Of a DNA stretch of 64,000 nucleotides, positions 46,982 to 56,245 are shown piece after piece (positions within the stretch are counted from its first letter, which is position 1; each line of letters starts with the position of its first letter). Below the pieces are notes generated by a model, which searched no databases, was not told the DNA's origin, and saw nothing but the letters and a program-made list of their open reading frames with translations. Origin of the DNA: Tateyamaria sp. Alg231-49 (GTDB lineage Bacteria; Pseudomonadota; Alphaproteobacteria; Rhodobacterales; Rhodobacteraceae); the NCBI RefSeq assembly GCF_900143535.1, contig NZ_FRFA01000001.1:586387-650386 (forward strand). The letters run 5' to 3'. The position numbers and the translations under genes are program-made.

Positions 46982-48229
46982 ATGGATCAAACTGACGTCG
47001 ATTTCGAAGTTTTGTCACTGGGGATTGTGGTGTGCATCATCGCATTTTCTCTGCTGTCGAAAGCCATCTCACGAACCATTCTCACCCTGCCAATCCTGTT
47101 TGTTGGTCTTGGGTTATTATGTGCACCTGTAATCCCTGCATTGGGGAGCCAAGAAGACCTGCTTGGCACAGCCCGTCTGGTCGCTGAAATTACACTGGTT
47201 CTGGTTCTTTTCACCGATGCGAGCTCTGTTCGGTTCGCGCAATTGCGCTCGACCTTCACCATACCGCTGCGCATGCTGGTTATTGGAATGCCTGCAACCA
47301 TTGCACTGGGCACGGTCGTCGTAGGGTTTATCAATCCTGAAACCGGTGTGGCCATGGCATTGCTCACAGCAGCCTTGCTGACACCCACCGATGCGGCATT
47401 GGGGCAGACGGTCGTGTCAAGCCCCGAGGTACCTCGCCATCTTAGCCAGTCAATCAACGTCGAAAGCGGCTTGAACGATGGCCTCGCCCTGCCCTTTGTG
47501 CTGTTCGGTGCCATCCTTGCCTCAGAAAGTGCGGCAGGTACGGATGGATTGATGATGATGGCCATCACCCAAGTTGTTCTTGGGCCGCTCGTTGGCATCG
47601 CCGTGGGATGGAGTGCGGCACGCGCGCTTGATTACGTACAACAACGCGACTGGATCGTGGAAAGCGCCCAAGGCGTCGTGTTTCTGGGAACCGCGTTTGT
47701 CAGTTACCTGGGGTCTGAACTTGTCGGCGGGAACGGATTTATTGCGGCATTTGTTGCCGGGGCGACCTTTGGCAATTTCTATCGCCACAACATCCACTTT
47801 ATCACCGAATTCATGGAAGGGGCCGGTCAGCTGTTGACCATGACTGCGTTCCTGATCTTTGGAGCGTTGATGCTGCCGGATGCCTTGGGCCACATGAATT
47901 GGCCCACCGTTGCTGTGGCCGTGGCGTTTCTGACTTTGGTGCGGATGTTGCCGATAGTCCTGTCGCTTGCGGGCACCGGCCTCGCGATGCGCGACAAGTT
48001 GTTTCTGGGCTGGTTTGGGCCGCGTGGGCTTGCCTCGATCCTTTTCACTTTGATCATGATGGAAGAGTTCGACCTGCCCCATGCAGATGAGCTGCTGGCC
48101 TGCGTTTCGCTGACTGTCGGCTTGTCTGTTTTGCTCCATGGGGTCAGCGCCACGCCGCTCGCCAAATACATCGGGTCGTTCAAAGAAACGACGCAATCCG
48201 ATCACGAGAATGACGCTGTCCCATACTGA
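46982..48229 (+). CDS. CPA1-family Na+/H+ antiporter
   Basis: A 415-residue membrane protein with about twelve helices. It has TAALLTPTDAALGQTVVSS (the transport-site region) and NVESGLNDGLALPFVLFG with the acidic ion-binding Asp, as in NhaP-type antiporters. The tail is short, with no large cytoplasmic domain. It should exchange Na+ or K+ for protons in the inner membrane, which suits a marine habitat. Single gene after rimK. Confidence 0.9.
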   Translation: MDQTDVDFEVLSLGIVVCIIAFSLLSKAISRTILTLPILFVGLGLLCAPVIPALGSQEDLLGTARLVAEITLVLVLFTDASSVRFAQLRSTFTIPLRMLVIGMPATIALGTVVVGFINPETGVAMALLTAALLTPTDAALGQTVVSSPEVPRHLSQSINVESGLNDGLALPFVLFGAILASESAAGTDGLMMMAITQVVLGPLVGIAVGWSAARALDYVQQRDWIVESAQGVVFLGTAFVSYLGSELVGGNGFIAAFVAGATFGNFYRHNIHFITEFMEGAGQLLTMTAFLIFGALMLPDALGHMNWPTVAVAVAFLTLVRMLPIVLSLAGTGLAMRDKLFLGWFGPRGLASILFTLIMMEEFDLPHADELLACVSLTVGLSVLLHGVSATPLAKYIGSFKETTQSDHENDAVPY

Positions 48230-48416
48230 TGCACGTGAACCCGGCGTGTGGTTCTACGACGCAGAGTGCTGAAAATCGGCTGATCTACGCGCAGTCTTTA
48301 TTAATAGCACTGCTACCCCTTTAGACGCGGCTTTGCGCCACGTGCGGGTGCGCGGCCCCTTTACCGCCCCTGCCGCAAACCCTATATAAACGGTCAGGAA
48401 CAGTGCGAGGCCCGTC

Positions 48417-48779
48417 ATGAACCAACCCAACGATCGTCTTGAAGGGACCCCGCTTATTGCGCCGTCTTCCACGGATCACCCGTTGCACGAGGCAATTGTC
48501 GAGGCGTGTCGGTCTGTTTATGACCCCGAGATTCCGGTCAATATCTATGAACTGGGTCTGATCTATACCATTGAGATTAATGACCAAAATGAGGTGCACA
48601 TCGTGATGTCCCTCACGGCCCCCGGCTGCCCTGTGGCGGGTGAGATGCCGGGGTGGGTGGCTGACGCAGTCGAACCATTGCCTGGGGTCAAACAGGTCGA
48701 CGTTGATCTGACGTGGGAGCCGCCCTGGGGTATGGAAATGATGTCGGACGAAGCGCGTCTTGAGCTTGGCTTTATGTAG
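48417..48779 (+). CDS. SufT/MIP18-family Fe-S assembly protein
   Basis: A 120-residue protein of the DUF59 family: HEAIVEACRSVYDPEIPVNI then YELGLIYTIEINDQNEVHI, VMSLTAPGCPVAGEMPGWV with the conserved Cys, and DVDLTWEPPWGMEMMSDEAR. The family helps load Fe-S clusters, often inside the suf operon, which is not in this window. Together with the IscA-type gene at 51340 it gives two scattered Fe-S assembly genes. Confidence 0.93.
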   Translation: MNQPNDRLEGTPLIAPSSTDHPLHEAIVEACRSVYDPEIPVNIYELGLIYTIEINDQNEVHIVMSLTAPGCPVAGEMPGWVADAVEPLPGVKQVDVDLTWEPPWGMEMMSDEARLELGFM

Positions 48780-48889
48780 CTCTTTGCAAGGGCATTACTG
48801 AACCAGCATCAAACTGTCGTTTCGGGAAAAAACCGTCACAGGCGCGAGCCAACGTGGCGGACTTATAATAGTCCCCGAAGGAGCCTTTG

Positions 48890-50095
48890 ATGCACCGCAC
48901 TGCCGTTTGTCTGTTACTCGCAACCCTTCCAACGACCCTTTTGGCCAATGGTCCTGTAATTGATTATGGCCCCCGCCCTGCCTACCTGATCGACAAACTG
49001 CCGGACGGGGCGTTGAAATCCAAACTGCAAAGCTGCGCGGGTCAGACCCCAGCCAAATCTGATTTCTCTATCAGTCACCGCGGCGCGCCCCTGTTGTTTC
49101 CCGAACACACCGTCGAATCCAATGTCGCCGCGGCGCGGATGGGTGCAGGCATTCTTGAATGTGATGTCACCTTTACCAAGGATCTGGCACTAGTCTGCCG
49201 TCACGCCCAAAACGATCTGCACACCACCACCGACATTCTTGTCAGCGATCTGGCAGGCACCTGTGTGACGCCCTTCACTCCTGCTGATGGCGACACGCCT
49301 GCCGCTGCGGAGTGCCGCACATCCGATCTGACGTTGGCCGAGTTTCAAACCCTGACGCCTAAGATGGACAGTGCAGATAAAACGGCCACAACCGCCAAAG
49401 CCTATCAGGGCGGTGTCGCGGATTGGCGTAGCACCCTGTACTCAGATGATGCGCATCTGATGACCCATGCAGACTCCATAGCTTTGTTCAAAAGCCTTGG
49501 TGCCAAGTTTACACCCGAGTTGAAATCACCCGCCGTGGAAATGCCGTTCAACGGGTTTTCTCAGGAAGATTATGCGCAAAAGTTGATCGACGAATACAAA
49601 GCCGCAGGCATCCCCGCTTCGGACGTCTGGGCCCAATCATTTAACCTTGAAGACGTCCTCTACTGGATTGAAAATGAACCAGAGTTTGGCGCGCAAGCTG
49701 TCTACCTCGTCGATCATTACCGCATCGGTGGGTTTGACCCGCAAAATCCCGACAGTTGGCCTTTGCCATTGGCCAGCTATGCCCAACAGGGTGTGCAATT
49801 CATCGCCCCGCCCCTGTGGATTCTGTTGACCACCGAGAACGGCCAGATGGTGCCGTCTGAGTGGGCCAAGCAAGCCAGCGCGGCAGGTCTGAACATCATC
49901 ACATGGACACTTGAGCGCTCTGGAGCTTTGGCCTCTGGCGGAGGCTGGTACTTCCAGACCGTTTCGGATGTCATCACCCATGACGGCGCCTATTTCGAAG
50001 TGCTGGATGTACTGGCGCAGGACGTCGGAGTGGTTGGAGTCTTTTCCGATTGGCCGGCGACGACCACCTATTACGCCAACTGCATGGGGCTGTAA
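48890..50095 (+). CDS. periplasmic glycerophosphodiester phosphodiesterase
   Basis: A 401-residue secreted TIM-barrel enzyme. A signal peptide ([14 protein letters not shown]) is followed by [21 protein letters not shown] and [20 protein letters not shown], which gives the His-Glu-Asp metal and acid-base residues. It has a long insertion after that block, about residues 120-180, compared with E. coli GlpQ-like enzymes, with Thr- and Ala-rich segments. AAGGAG lies 6 bases before ATG 48890. It releases glycerol 3-phosphate from phospholipid diesters. Confidence 0.9.
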   Translation: MHRTAVCLLLATLPTTLLANGPVIDYGPRPAYLIDKLPDGALKSKLQSCAGQTPAKSDFSISHRGAPLLFPEHTVESNVAAARMGAGILECDVTFTKDLALVCRHAQNDLHTTTDILVSDLAGTCVTPFTPADGDTPAAAECRTSDLTLAEFQTLTPKMDSADKTATTAKAYQGGVADWRSTLYSDDAHLMTHADSIALFKSLGAKFTPELKSPAVEMPFNGFSQEDYAQKLIDEYKAAGIPASDVWAQSFNLEDVLYWIENEPEFGAQAVYLVDHYRIGGFDPQNPDSWPLPLASYAQQGVQFIAPPLWILLTTENGQMVPSEWAKQASAAGLNIITWTLERSGALASGGGWYFQTVSDVITHDGAYFEVLDVLAQDVGVVGVFSDWPATTTYYANCMGL

Positions 50096-50179
50096 CCCAC
50101 ACCTAGTCGCCCGGGTCACCCACCGCGCCATGTACAGGCCCGCAAAGTGCCGCCGTACCTCCGCGGCCCGTTTTTTCAG

Positions 50180-50326
50180 TTACAGTCTGCGCAAGATCCA
50201 CATAACCACGCGTCGCCGACGTTGTTTGCGTTTGCGCAAATGCTCTGCCTCTTTCATTTTTGCAAATGCTGCCTGTTCCTGCTCATAGATACTGTTCATT
50301 TCCATAGACTTATATGGGTGCAACAT
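50180..50326 (-). CDS. 48-residue basic small protein
   Basis: On the minus strand ATG 50326 has AAAGGAAAG 4 bases before it. The product has a helical, acidic-polar N-terminus (MEMNSIYEQEQAAFAKMKEA) and an Arg-rich tail (LRKRKQRRRR followed by VVMWILRRL), which could be amphipathic or membrane-touching. It is a candidate unrecognised gene facing away from the LysR gene at 50410. No family recognised. Confidence 0.4.
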   Translation of the reverse strand: MLHPYKSMEMNSIYEQEQAAFAKMKEAEHLRKRKQRRRRVVMWILRRL

Positions 50327-50409
50327 GGGCTTTCCTTTCGAGTTGTCCTTAAGGTGTCACAGCAGAACGCCCATTGTCAGACCCCATATTCGCACTTAGA
50401 CTTTCAAAT

Positions 50410-51237
50410 ATGCAAATCACTGACTGGACAGACTTTGGATTGTTCGCCGCCGTCGCCCGATCCGGGTCACTGGCGGGGGCTGCCCGCGAAACGGGCCTCA
50501 GCCAAGCGACCCTGTCGCGCCGTATGACCGCACTTGAACAGCGCACAGGGCGGCGGTTGTTTGCACATGGGTCAGCTGGCTACACACCCACAGCCGAAGG
50601 ACGCGCGCTGCTTGAGCGGGCCAAGAAAATGGAGGCCGCCGCGCGCGACATCGCCCATTGGTCCGCTGCACAGTCCGGCCCGCCACGTGTGCGCATATCA
50701 GCAGGCACCTGGACGTCAGAGCGGTTGGCGCGCACCCTGACCGACTATTGGTCAACAAACGCGGCGTGGACCCCAGAGTTTGTCAGCTGCAACCGCGACA
50801 TGGATATTGAACGGCGCGAGGTCGACATAGGCGTGCGCAACCGCCGCCCCACCCATCCGTGGCTTGCTGGTCGGCGCACCGGGACCGTGGAACATGCCGC
50901 CTTTGCCTTGTCCGATGACATCACCGGCTGGATTGGGCCCAGTGATGACACCTCTACCTTGCCGTCAGAGGCGTGGACCATCACCCACCATGGCCCCGAT
51001 ATCGTCGCCGTTTCGAACGAACCCACAATCCGTCTCGCTTTGGCCCGCAGCGGTATTGGGCGCGTTGTTTTACCCACCTTTGCAGCGGCTTGCGTGCCGG
51101 AGTTGACCCAAGTTTCACCGGTCATTGAGGCGTTAACAGCCGAAGAATGGTTGGTATGTCATCAGGACACGCGCCACGACCCGGCGATCCGCGCCGCATT
51201 GGATGCGCTGGCCATGGGGCTGCACGCACCCGCATAG
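50410..51237 (+). CDS. LysR-family transcription regulator
   Basis: A 275-residue protein. The N-terminal winged helix has DFGLFAAVARSGSLAGAARE then TGLSQATLSRRMTALEQRTG, the hallmark of LysR. The effector domain is slightly shorter than usual and ends at about residue 270. ATG 50410 fits the family start. It is not clearly divergent from a metabolic gene; the 48-residue frame at 50180 lies on the opposite strand. Confidence 0.88.
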   Translation: MQITDWTDFGLFAAVARSGSLAGAARETGLSQATLSRRMTALEQRTGRRLFAHGSAGYTPTAEGRALLERAKKMEAAARDIAHWSAAQSGPPRVRISAGTWTSERLARTLTDYWSTNAAWTPEFVSCNRDMDIERREVDIGVRNRRPTHPWLAGRRTGTVEHAAFALSDDITGWIGPSDDTSTLPSEAWTITHHGPDIVAVSNEPTIRLALARSGIGRVVLPTFAAACVPELTQVSPVIEALTAEEWLVCHQDTRHDPAIRAALDALAMGLHAPA

Positions 51238-51339
51238 GGGCGGACCCATCGCTGGCATCACGCGGCATCAGGGTCGCACCCCTTGCGCGACTTGGGCGAA
51301 GACCCTACTTTGAAACCAACTTAGCAACAGGCAGAGCCC

Positions 51340-51717
51340 ATGTTCTCGATCCCCGGCAAACAGGCCGTCAGCATCACCGACCGCGCCGCTGCGCACATCT
51401 CCACACTGATGGAGAAAGAGGGCCATTCCGGCCTGCGTATTGGTGTGAAAAAGGGTGGGTGCGCAGGCATGGAATACACCATGGAATACGTGGACACGCC
51501 TGATCCCAACGACGAAGTGGTCGAACAGGACGGCGCCAAGGTTTTGATCGCCCCCATGGCGCAGATGTTCCTGTTTGGCACCGAAATCGACTATGAAACT
51601 TCCCTGTTGGAATCCGGGTTCAAGTTCAACAATCCCAATGTCTCTGACGCGTGCGGTTGCGGCGAATCCATCAGTTTCAAAGATGTCGAGGAACTGAGCG
51701 CCGAGCGCAGCGCCTGA
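51340..51717 (+). CDS. IscA/SufA/HesB-type Fe-S carrier
   Basis: A 125-residue protein that receives and hands on Fe-S clusters. It has the three Cys of the A-type carrier: KKGGCAGMEYTMEY (first) and SDACGCGESISF (the CGCG pair). The long acidic loop DTPDPNDEVVEQDGAK is typical of the SufA-like alphaproteobacterial form. The TfoX-like gene starts directly after the stop. Confidence 0.93.
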   Translation: MFSIPGKQAVSITDRAAAHISTLMEKEGHSGLRIGVKKGGCAGMEYTMEYVDTPDPNDEVVEQDGAKVLIAPMAQMFLFGTEIDYETSLLESGFKFNNPNVSDACGCGESISFKDVEELSAERSA

Positions 51718-51718
51718 C

Positions 51719-52042
51719 ATGGCCGTGTCGGGCGAAGAGATCGCCCACGCGCTTGATCTCTTCACTGATCTTGGCCCCCTGACCACCCGCAAGATGTTTG
51801 GCGGACTGTCGATCTATTGTGACGGTGTGATCTTTGCCATCCTGATGTCGGACGGGCGTTTGCTGCTTAAAGGTCAGGGACCGATGCAGGAACGGTTCGA
51901 CGACATGGGCATGGAACGTTGGGCCTATACCCGCAAGGACGGCAGTGCGACGCACATGCCCTACTGGCACCTGCCCGAAAGCGCGCTGGATGACCCCGGC
52001 GAGGCCGTTGATCTGGCACGGGCCGCTTTGCAGCACTTGTAA
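51719..52042 (+). CDS. TfoX/Sxy N-terminal domain protein
   Basis: A 107-residue protein with the TfoX_N domain only: LGPLTTRKMFGGLSIYCDGV then IFAILMSDGRLLLKG, and a short C-terminal helix (GEAVDLARAALQ). TfoX/Sxy proteins promote competence gene expression in gammaproteobacteria, but alphaproteobacterial short forms have no proven role. It follows the IscA-type gene closely and is likely cotranscribed. Confidence 0.88.
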   Translation: MAVSGEEIAHALDLFTDLGPLTTRKMFGGLSIYCDGVIFAILMSDGRLLLKGQGPMQERFDDMGMERWAYTRKDGSATHMPYWHLPESALDDPGEAVDLARAALQHL

Positions 52043-52066
52043 GGCGGGCGTGTCGCGCGCCTTGCT

Positions 52067-52975
52067 TCAGGTCTTTTGTTTCAAATGCAGGTAGGTTTCG
52101 CGGAACCGCGCGCTTAGGTGATCCCCCGCCAGCATTTTTGGCTGTCCGTCTGGGGCCACATTGGTGTCATAGCTGGGGTTGAAAAACAGCGGCACCGATA
52201 TCCGTTCGGCCTGTCCGCCCACCACCCGGTGCGGAGTCGCTTTGACCTGCCCGTCTGTCCAAAACTCCAGCATTTCGCCGAAATTGATGATGAACTCGCC
52301 CGGTGGCGCTGACAGCGGAATCCAGCCCCCACCCCTCTGGCGCACCTCTAACCCCGGCGAGCCGTCCGTCGCCAACAGCGTAAGGCACCCATAATCCGTG
52401 TGCGTCGCGATCCCGAAATCACGCGTCCCCGCCCATGCGGGGCGTTCAGGGTAATAGTTACCCCGCAGCAATGCCATGGGCGTATCAAACGACCGCGAAA
52501 AGCGATCCGCATCCGCGCCGAGGCAGAGCGCAATCGCGCCAAGCAGATCCATCGAGACCGCACAGGCATCGACGTAATAGCCGGTGATCACCCCACGAAA
52601 CGCGTCATTCTCAGGCCATAGATTGGGTGCGTAAAAAGGCTGCGCACTCAGCGGGTGGCTGCGTGGCAGTTCGTACCCCACATCAAAGAACTGTTTGTAA
52701 TCAGGGTTGGCGTCCGGATCGACCTGTTCGGATCCCGCGGCACCCCACCCCCGGTTCGATCCCGTTCGCGCCATATTCAGCGCTTGTTTGGCGGCCTCCG
52801 GCTGTTTGAAAAAGGCGCGGTAGACTTCGATTACCTCAACGACGCGCGCGCGAGACAGGGCCGTGTTAAACACCGTGGCAAAGCCAACGCCCGTAGCCGC
52901 CTCGCGCAGCGCCGCGAGGCTTTCTGCGTCATTTGCCGCAAGGGCAGCTGCATCAATCCTTGGGATCCTACTCAT
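52067..52975 (-). CDS. isopenicillin N synthase-like Fe(II)/2OG oxygenase
   Basis: A 302-residue protein with the DIOX_N region (RIDAAALAANDAESLAALRE, then YRAFFKQPEAAKQALN) and the 2OG-Fe(II) oxygenase core. Iron ligands are His and Asp in IATHTDYGCLTLLATDGSPG and the distal His in ATPHRVVGG. Arg in RISVPLFFNP is the usual 2-oxoglutarate contact. Substrate unknown. Divergent from tpiA. Confidence 0.88.
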   Translation of the reverse strand: MSRIPRIDAAALAANDAESLAALREAATGVGFATVFNTALSRARVVEVIEVYRAFFKQPEAAKQALNMARTGSNRGWGAAGSEQVDPDANPDYKQFFDVGYELPRSHPLSAQPFYAPNLWPENDAFRGVITGYYVDACAVSMDLLGAIALCLGADADRFSRSFDTPMALLRGNYYPERPAWAGTRDFGIATHTDYGCLTLLATDGSPGLEVRQRGGGWIPLSAPPGEFIINFGEMLEFWTDGQVKATPHRVVGGQAERISVPLFFNPSYDTNVAPDGQPKMLAGDHLSARFRETYLHLKQKT

Positions 52976-53065
52976 ATCACCTCTCACACTCTTTCCGGCA
53001 GCCCTAGCGCAGGCATCACCGCGATGCTAGGTCCAAGGCGGACAGAGCGAAACAGGAGACACGGC

Positions 53066-53812
53066 ATGCGGCGGACACTGGCAGCGGGCAATTGGAAAAT
53101 GAACGGCGATGCGGCCATGTTGGAGGCTTTGGGGCACCTGCAGGCCCCCGGTGGAGATAGCGCGCCAGATATCCTGATTTGCCCACCCAGCACGCTTTTG
53201 GTGCAGGCCGTGGCTGCAAGCAAAGACAGTCCGGTGTCCATTGGCGGACAAGACTGCCATTCAGCGGAATCTGGCGCACATACAGGCGATGTATCTGCCG
53301 CAATGATCAAGGCGACGGGGGCCAGCGCCGTGATTGTTGGCCACTCTGAACGGCGGGGCGACCATGCTGAAACCAACGCAGATGTGCGCGCCAAGGTCGA
53401 AGCCGCCTGGGGCGCTGATCTGCTGGCCATTCTGTGCATCGGCGAAAGCGAGGTGGAGCGGATGGGCCCTGACACGCTTGATATCATTGCCGCCCAGCTT
53501 GACGCCTCCATGCCTGATGGCGCGACGGGCGAGACACTGGTGATTGCTTACGAACCCATCTGGGCCATTGGTACGGGCCGCGTGCCCACGCTTGAGCAGA
53601 TAGTTGAGACGCACGACATGATCCGCGCCCGTCTTGTTACGCGGTTCGGGTCCGAAGGTGATTCCATCCGCATCCTCTATGGCGGGTCGGTCAAACCGTC
53701 TAATGCAGCCGAGATTTTCACCGCCGAGAACGTGGACGGGGCCCTTGTTGGCGGGGCATCTCTGAAGGTCGCGGATTTCCAACCAATCATCGACGCGCTT
53801 GCTGCATCCTGA
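53066..53812 (+). CDS. tpiA: triose-phosphate isomerase
   Basis: Interconverts dihydroxyacetone phosphate and glyceraldehyde 3-phosphate. The 248-residue TIM barrel has LAAGNWKMNG (catalytic Lys), VGHSERRGDHAETN (catalytic His), AYEPIWAIGTGRVPT (catalytic Glu) and ILYGGSVKPSNAAEIF (phosphate loop). AGGAGA lies 7 bases before ATG 53066. A GC-rich hairpin (53839-53858) follows the stop. Confidence 0.97.
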   Translation: MRRTLAAGNWKMNGDAAMLEALGHLQAPGGDSAPDILICPPSTLLVQAVAASKDSPVSIGGQDCHSAESGAHTGDVSAAMIKATGASAVIVGHSERRGDHAETNADVRAKVEAAWGADLLAILCIGESEVERMGPDTLDIIAAQLDASMPDGATGETLVIAYEPIWAIGTGRVPTLEQIVETHDMIRARLVTRFGSEGDSIRILYGGSVKPSNAAEIFTAENVDGALVGGASLKVADFQPIIDALAAS

Positions 53813-53838
53813 TCCCCTTACACATTTGCAGAACATGC

Positions 53839-53858
53839 GGCGGGGTAGCGTCCCCGCC
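53839..53858 (+). terminator. GC-rich hairpin after tpiA
   Basis: GGCGGGG (53839-53845) and CCCCGCC (53852-53858) form a perfect 7-bp stem with a 6-base loop. No T-run follows, so it is only a possible terminator or mRNA-stabilising structure. Confidence 0.35.
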
Positions 53859-53896
53859 CGCTTGCAAAGACCACAGCAGACTGAAAAACCCGTCCC

Positions 53897-55072
53897 ATGC
53901 TGATCCAGTCCCCGCACGATCCGTCCTTTATCCAAAACCCATACGATTTCTATGATCATGCCCGCGCGTCGGGCCCCGTGGCGTTTTGGAAGGACTACGG
54001 CATGCTTGCCGCCTTTGATCATGCCACGGTGCACGCACTGCTCAGGGACAAACGGTTGGGACGGGCCGTGCCCGAAAGCCGCAAAACACCGATCCCGGAT
54101 CATTTGAGCGCGTTTTACGCGGTCGAGCAGCATTCGTTGCTGGAACTGGAACCGCATGAGCATACCCGTCTGCGCCGGCTTGTCCTGCATGCATTCACGT
54201 CGCGCCGCATTGCCGGTCTTGCCCCTGATATTGAGGCGATTTGCGCCGACCTTCTTTCGAACATGTCGAAGGGCCCGTTCGATCTCATCCCGGCCTATTG
54301 CCAGCTGGTTCCAGTGCGCGTGATTGCCCGCCTGCTTGGCGTGCCCGAGTCTCTTGCCCCCGATCTGCTGCGCTGGTCGTCGGCCATGGTGGCGATGTAT
54401 CAGGCCGGACGCACCCGTGCGATCGAGGATGCGGCAAACACCGCCGCCGTCGAATTCGCGGATTTTCTGCGCGGCTACATCGAAGAACGACGCTCTGACC
54501 CGGCGGACGATCTGATCAGTGAACTGATTGCAGCGCAGGACGACGCAGGGCGTCTCAGCCCGGACGAGATGATTGCAACCATCGTGCTGTTGCTCAACGC
54601 AGGTCACGAGGCGACGGTTCACAGCCTTGGGAACTCAGTGAAGTGCTTGATTGAAACAGAGACAGTAGGCGCGCTTGGCCCCGATACGCGGGACAACACA
54701 GTGGAGGAGTTGCTGCGCTTTACTCCGCCGCTGCACATGTTCACGCGCTATGCCTACGAAACGATGGAGGTCGGGGGACACACCCTGAACCCGGGTGATG
54801 AAATCGCATTGATGCTGGGGGCTGCAGGACGGGACCCTGCCGTGTTTGCTGATCCACACCAGTTTGATCCGGCACGAACCAAACCCGCCCACCTCGCCTT
54901 TGGCGGCGGGCTGCACTTTTGCGTCGGCGCACCTTTGGCGCGGCTTGAGATGCAGATCGCCCTACCCGCCCTGTTCAACTATGCCCCCAATTTGCAGATC
55001 GCCAAGCCACCGCAATTTGCCGACAGCTATCATTTTCACAAACTTGATGAATTGGTCGTGGAGGCAGTGTGA
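53897..55072 (+). CDS. cytochrome P450
   Basis: A 391-residue soluble bacterial P450. It has the I-helix oxygen site LLNAGHEATVHSLGN, the ExxR salt bridge in VEELLRFTPPLH, and the heme-binding loop FGGGLHFCVGAPLARLEM with the Cys ligand near residue 343. Length matches class I (ferredoxin-dependent) enzymes. No ferredoxin or reductase gene is adjacent, so electrons must come from elsewhere. Substrate unknown. Confidence 0.95.
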   Translation: MLIQSPHDPSFIQNPYDFYDHARASGPVAFWKDYGMLAAFDHATVHALLRDKRLGRAVPESRKTPIPDHLSAFYAVEQHSLLELEPHEHTRLRRLVLHAFTSRRIAGLAPDIEAICADLLSNMSKGPFDLIPAYCQLVPVRVIARLLGVPESLAPDLLRWSSAMVAMYQAGRTRAIEDAANTAAVEFADFLRGYIEERRSDPADDLISELIAAQDDAGRLSPDEMIATIVLLLNAGHEATVHSLGNSVKCLIETETVGALGPDTRDNTVEELLRFTPPLHMFTRYAYETMEVGGHTLNPGDEIALMLGAAGRDPAVFADPHQFDPARTKPAHLAFGGGLHFCVGAPLARLEMQIALPALFNYAPNLQIAKPPQFADSYHFHKLDELVVEAV

Positions 55073-55160
55073 GGCGGCTTGGCCAGTTTTTTGGTTAGGG
55101 CAATGACGGCGCCTGCTGATAATATGTCGGAATGGTTCAGGACTTTAGACAAGCAGCGGC

Positions 55161-55967
55161 ATGATCACCGAGATCGTCAAACCCGGTGACCCCATTGGCG
55201 ACGTCTTGTTCAACTGGCTTCCCTTCCTTGGTGTCGTGGCCGTCGGTGTTGTCGGGGTGTTTATGCTGGTGCTTGGCTTTCGCACTTATGTGAAGGCGGC
55301 AATGCTGCGTAAATACGGCGTGAAAGGACGCGCTGTTGTCACTGAAAAGTGGATAAAAAAGGGCCATGTCGACCGCGAGGACCGCCATCGCACGACACCT
55401 CCCAAGTATCACTATTTGCGTTTCGAGCGATCCGAAAACGGCCAGACCCATTCAGAGAAAGAAGTTGCCCCCATTGACCTGTGGCGCGCGATCGAACCGG
55501 GCGACGAAGTTGATGTGGTTTACCTGCCGAATGGAGCGCTCATGCGTCTGGCGGGTTGGTCGCACACAATCGGGCACGGAGCCGGTGTCGTACAGCTTGG
55601 CGCGGGCGCGCTGATGGTGTCGGCTTCGGTTGGTATGATTATTCCGGGCGCCGTTTCTGCAATGATCGGTCCCGACAACAAGACCATCGCGCCTGACTGG
55701 AAAAAAGAACAAGCCGAAGTGCTGTTGGTCGGTGACCCTGCGGATCCGTACCTGCGCCTCTTTGCGCCTCACAAGAAATACATCCGTGTCGTGTTCGGCG
55801 ACACACATGGCGGTGCCTTTATGGCGAACATTCGAATGGTGCTGGTCACGCCTGCGCAGATAGAAGAGTTTCAGATTTCGGAAGGCACGATCCTGGCAGC
55901 TTGGATGGATCCGCAAGACGAGTACAACGCCATACTCGACCTTGAACGTGACCCAAGCCTGCGTTGA
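55161..55967 (+). CDS. membrane protein of DUF3592-like type
   Basis: A 268-residue protein with two hydrophobic helices near residues 17-37 (WLPFLGVVAVGVVGVFMLVL) and 139-160 (VVQLGAGALMVSASVGMII), separated by a soluble segment with YGVKGRAVVTEKWIKKGHVD and IEPGDEVDVVYLPNGALMRL. The pattern resembles DUF3592 proteins. Function unknown; single gene. Confidence 0.65.
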   Translation: MITEIVKPGDPIGDVLFNWLPFLGVVAVGVVGVFMLVLGFRTYVKAAMLRKYGVKGRAVVTEKWIKKGHVDREDRHRTTPPKYHYLRFERSENGQTHSEKEVAPIDLWRAIEPGDEVDVVYLPNGALMRLAGWSHTIGHGAGVVQLGAGALMVSASVGMIIPGAVSAMIGPDNKTIAPDWKKEQAEVLLVGDPADPYLRLFAPHKKYIRVVFGDTHGGAFMANIRMVLVTPAQIEEFQISEGTILAAWMDPQDEYNAILDLERDPSLR

Positions 55968-56245
55968 TACCCGCAACAACAGGTTGGAACGCATTGAGCA
56001 TATAAAGTGACGGATGACTTTGGCCGCCGCGACGAGGGCTGACCCAATTTGCGTTTCAGCCCATGGCGCAAGATGCGACAAGTGATTGCGCTGAGCCTGA
56101 CATAACCAATTGCTGAGTTGCAGCGCATGTCCCGCCTGGAAAAGTTTTGTAAACACTCTCGACCACCCCATCCGCCACTGGCTGACTGGCCGAAATACAG
56201 CCCCTTGAAACAGCCTCTTTGATAGGATGCGGCATCAAGTCGAAC

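Noticed and set aside
48254-48418. A minus-strand frame of about 54 codons with one hydrophobic helix before the SufT gene
   Set aside because: Its ATG overlaps the SufT start codon in reverse and no ribosome binding site is visible. A real gene is possible but not supported.
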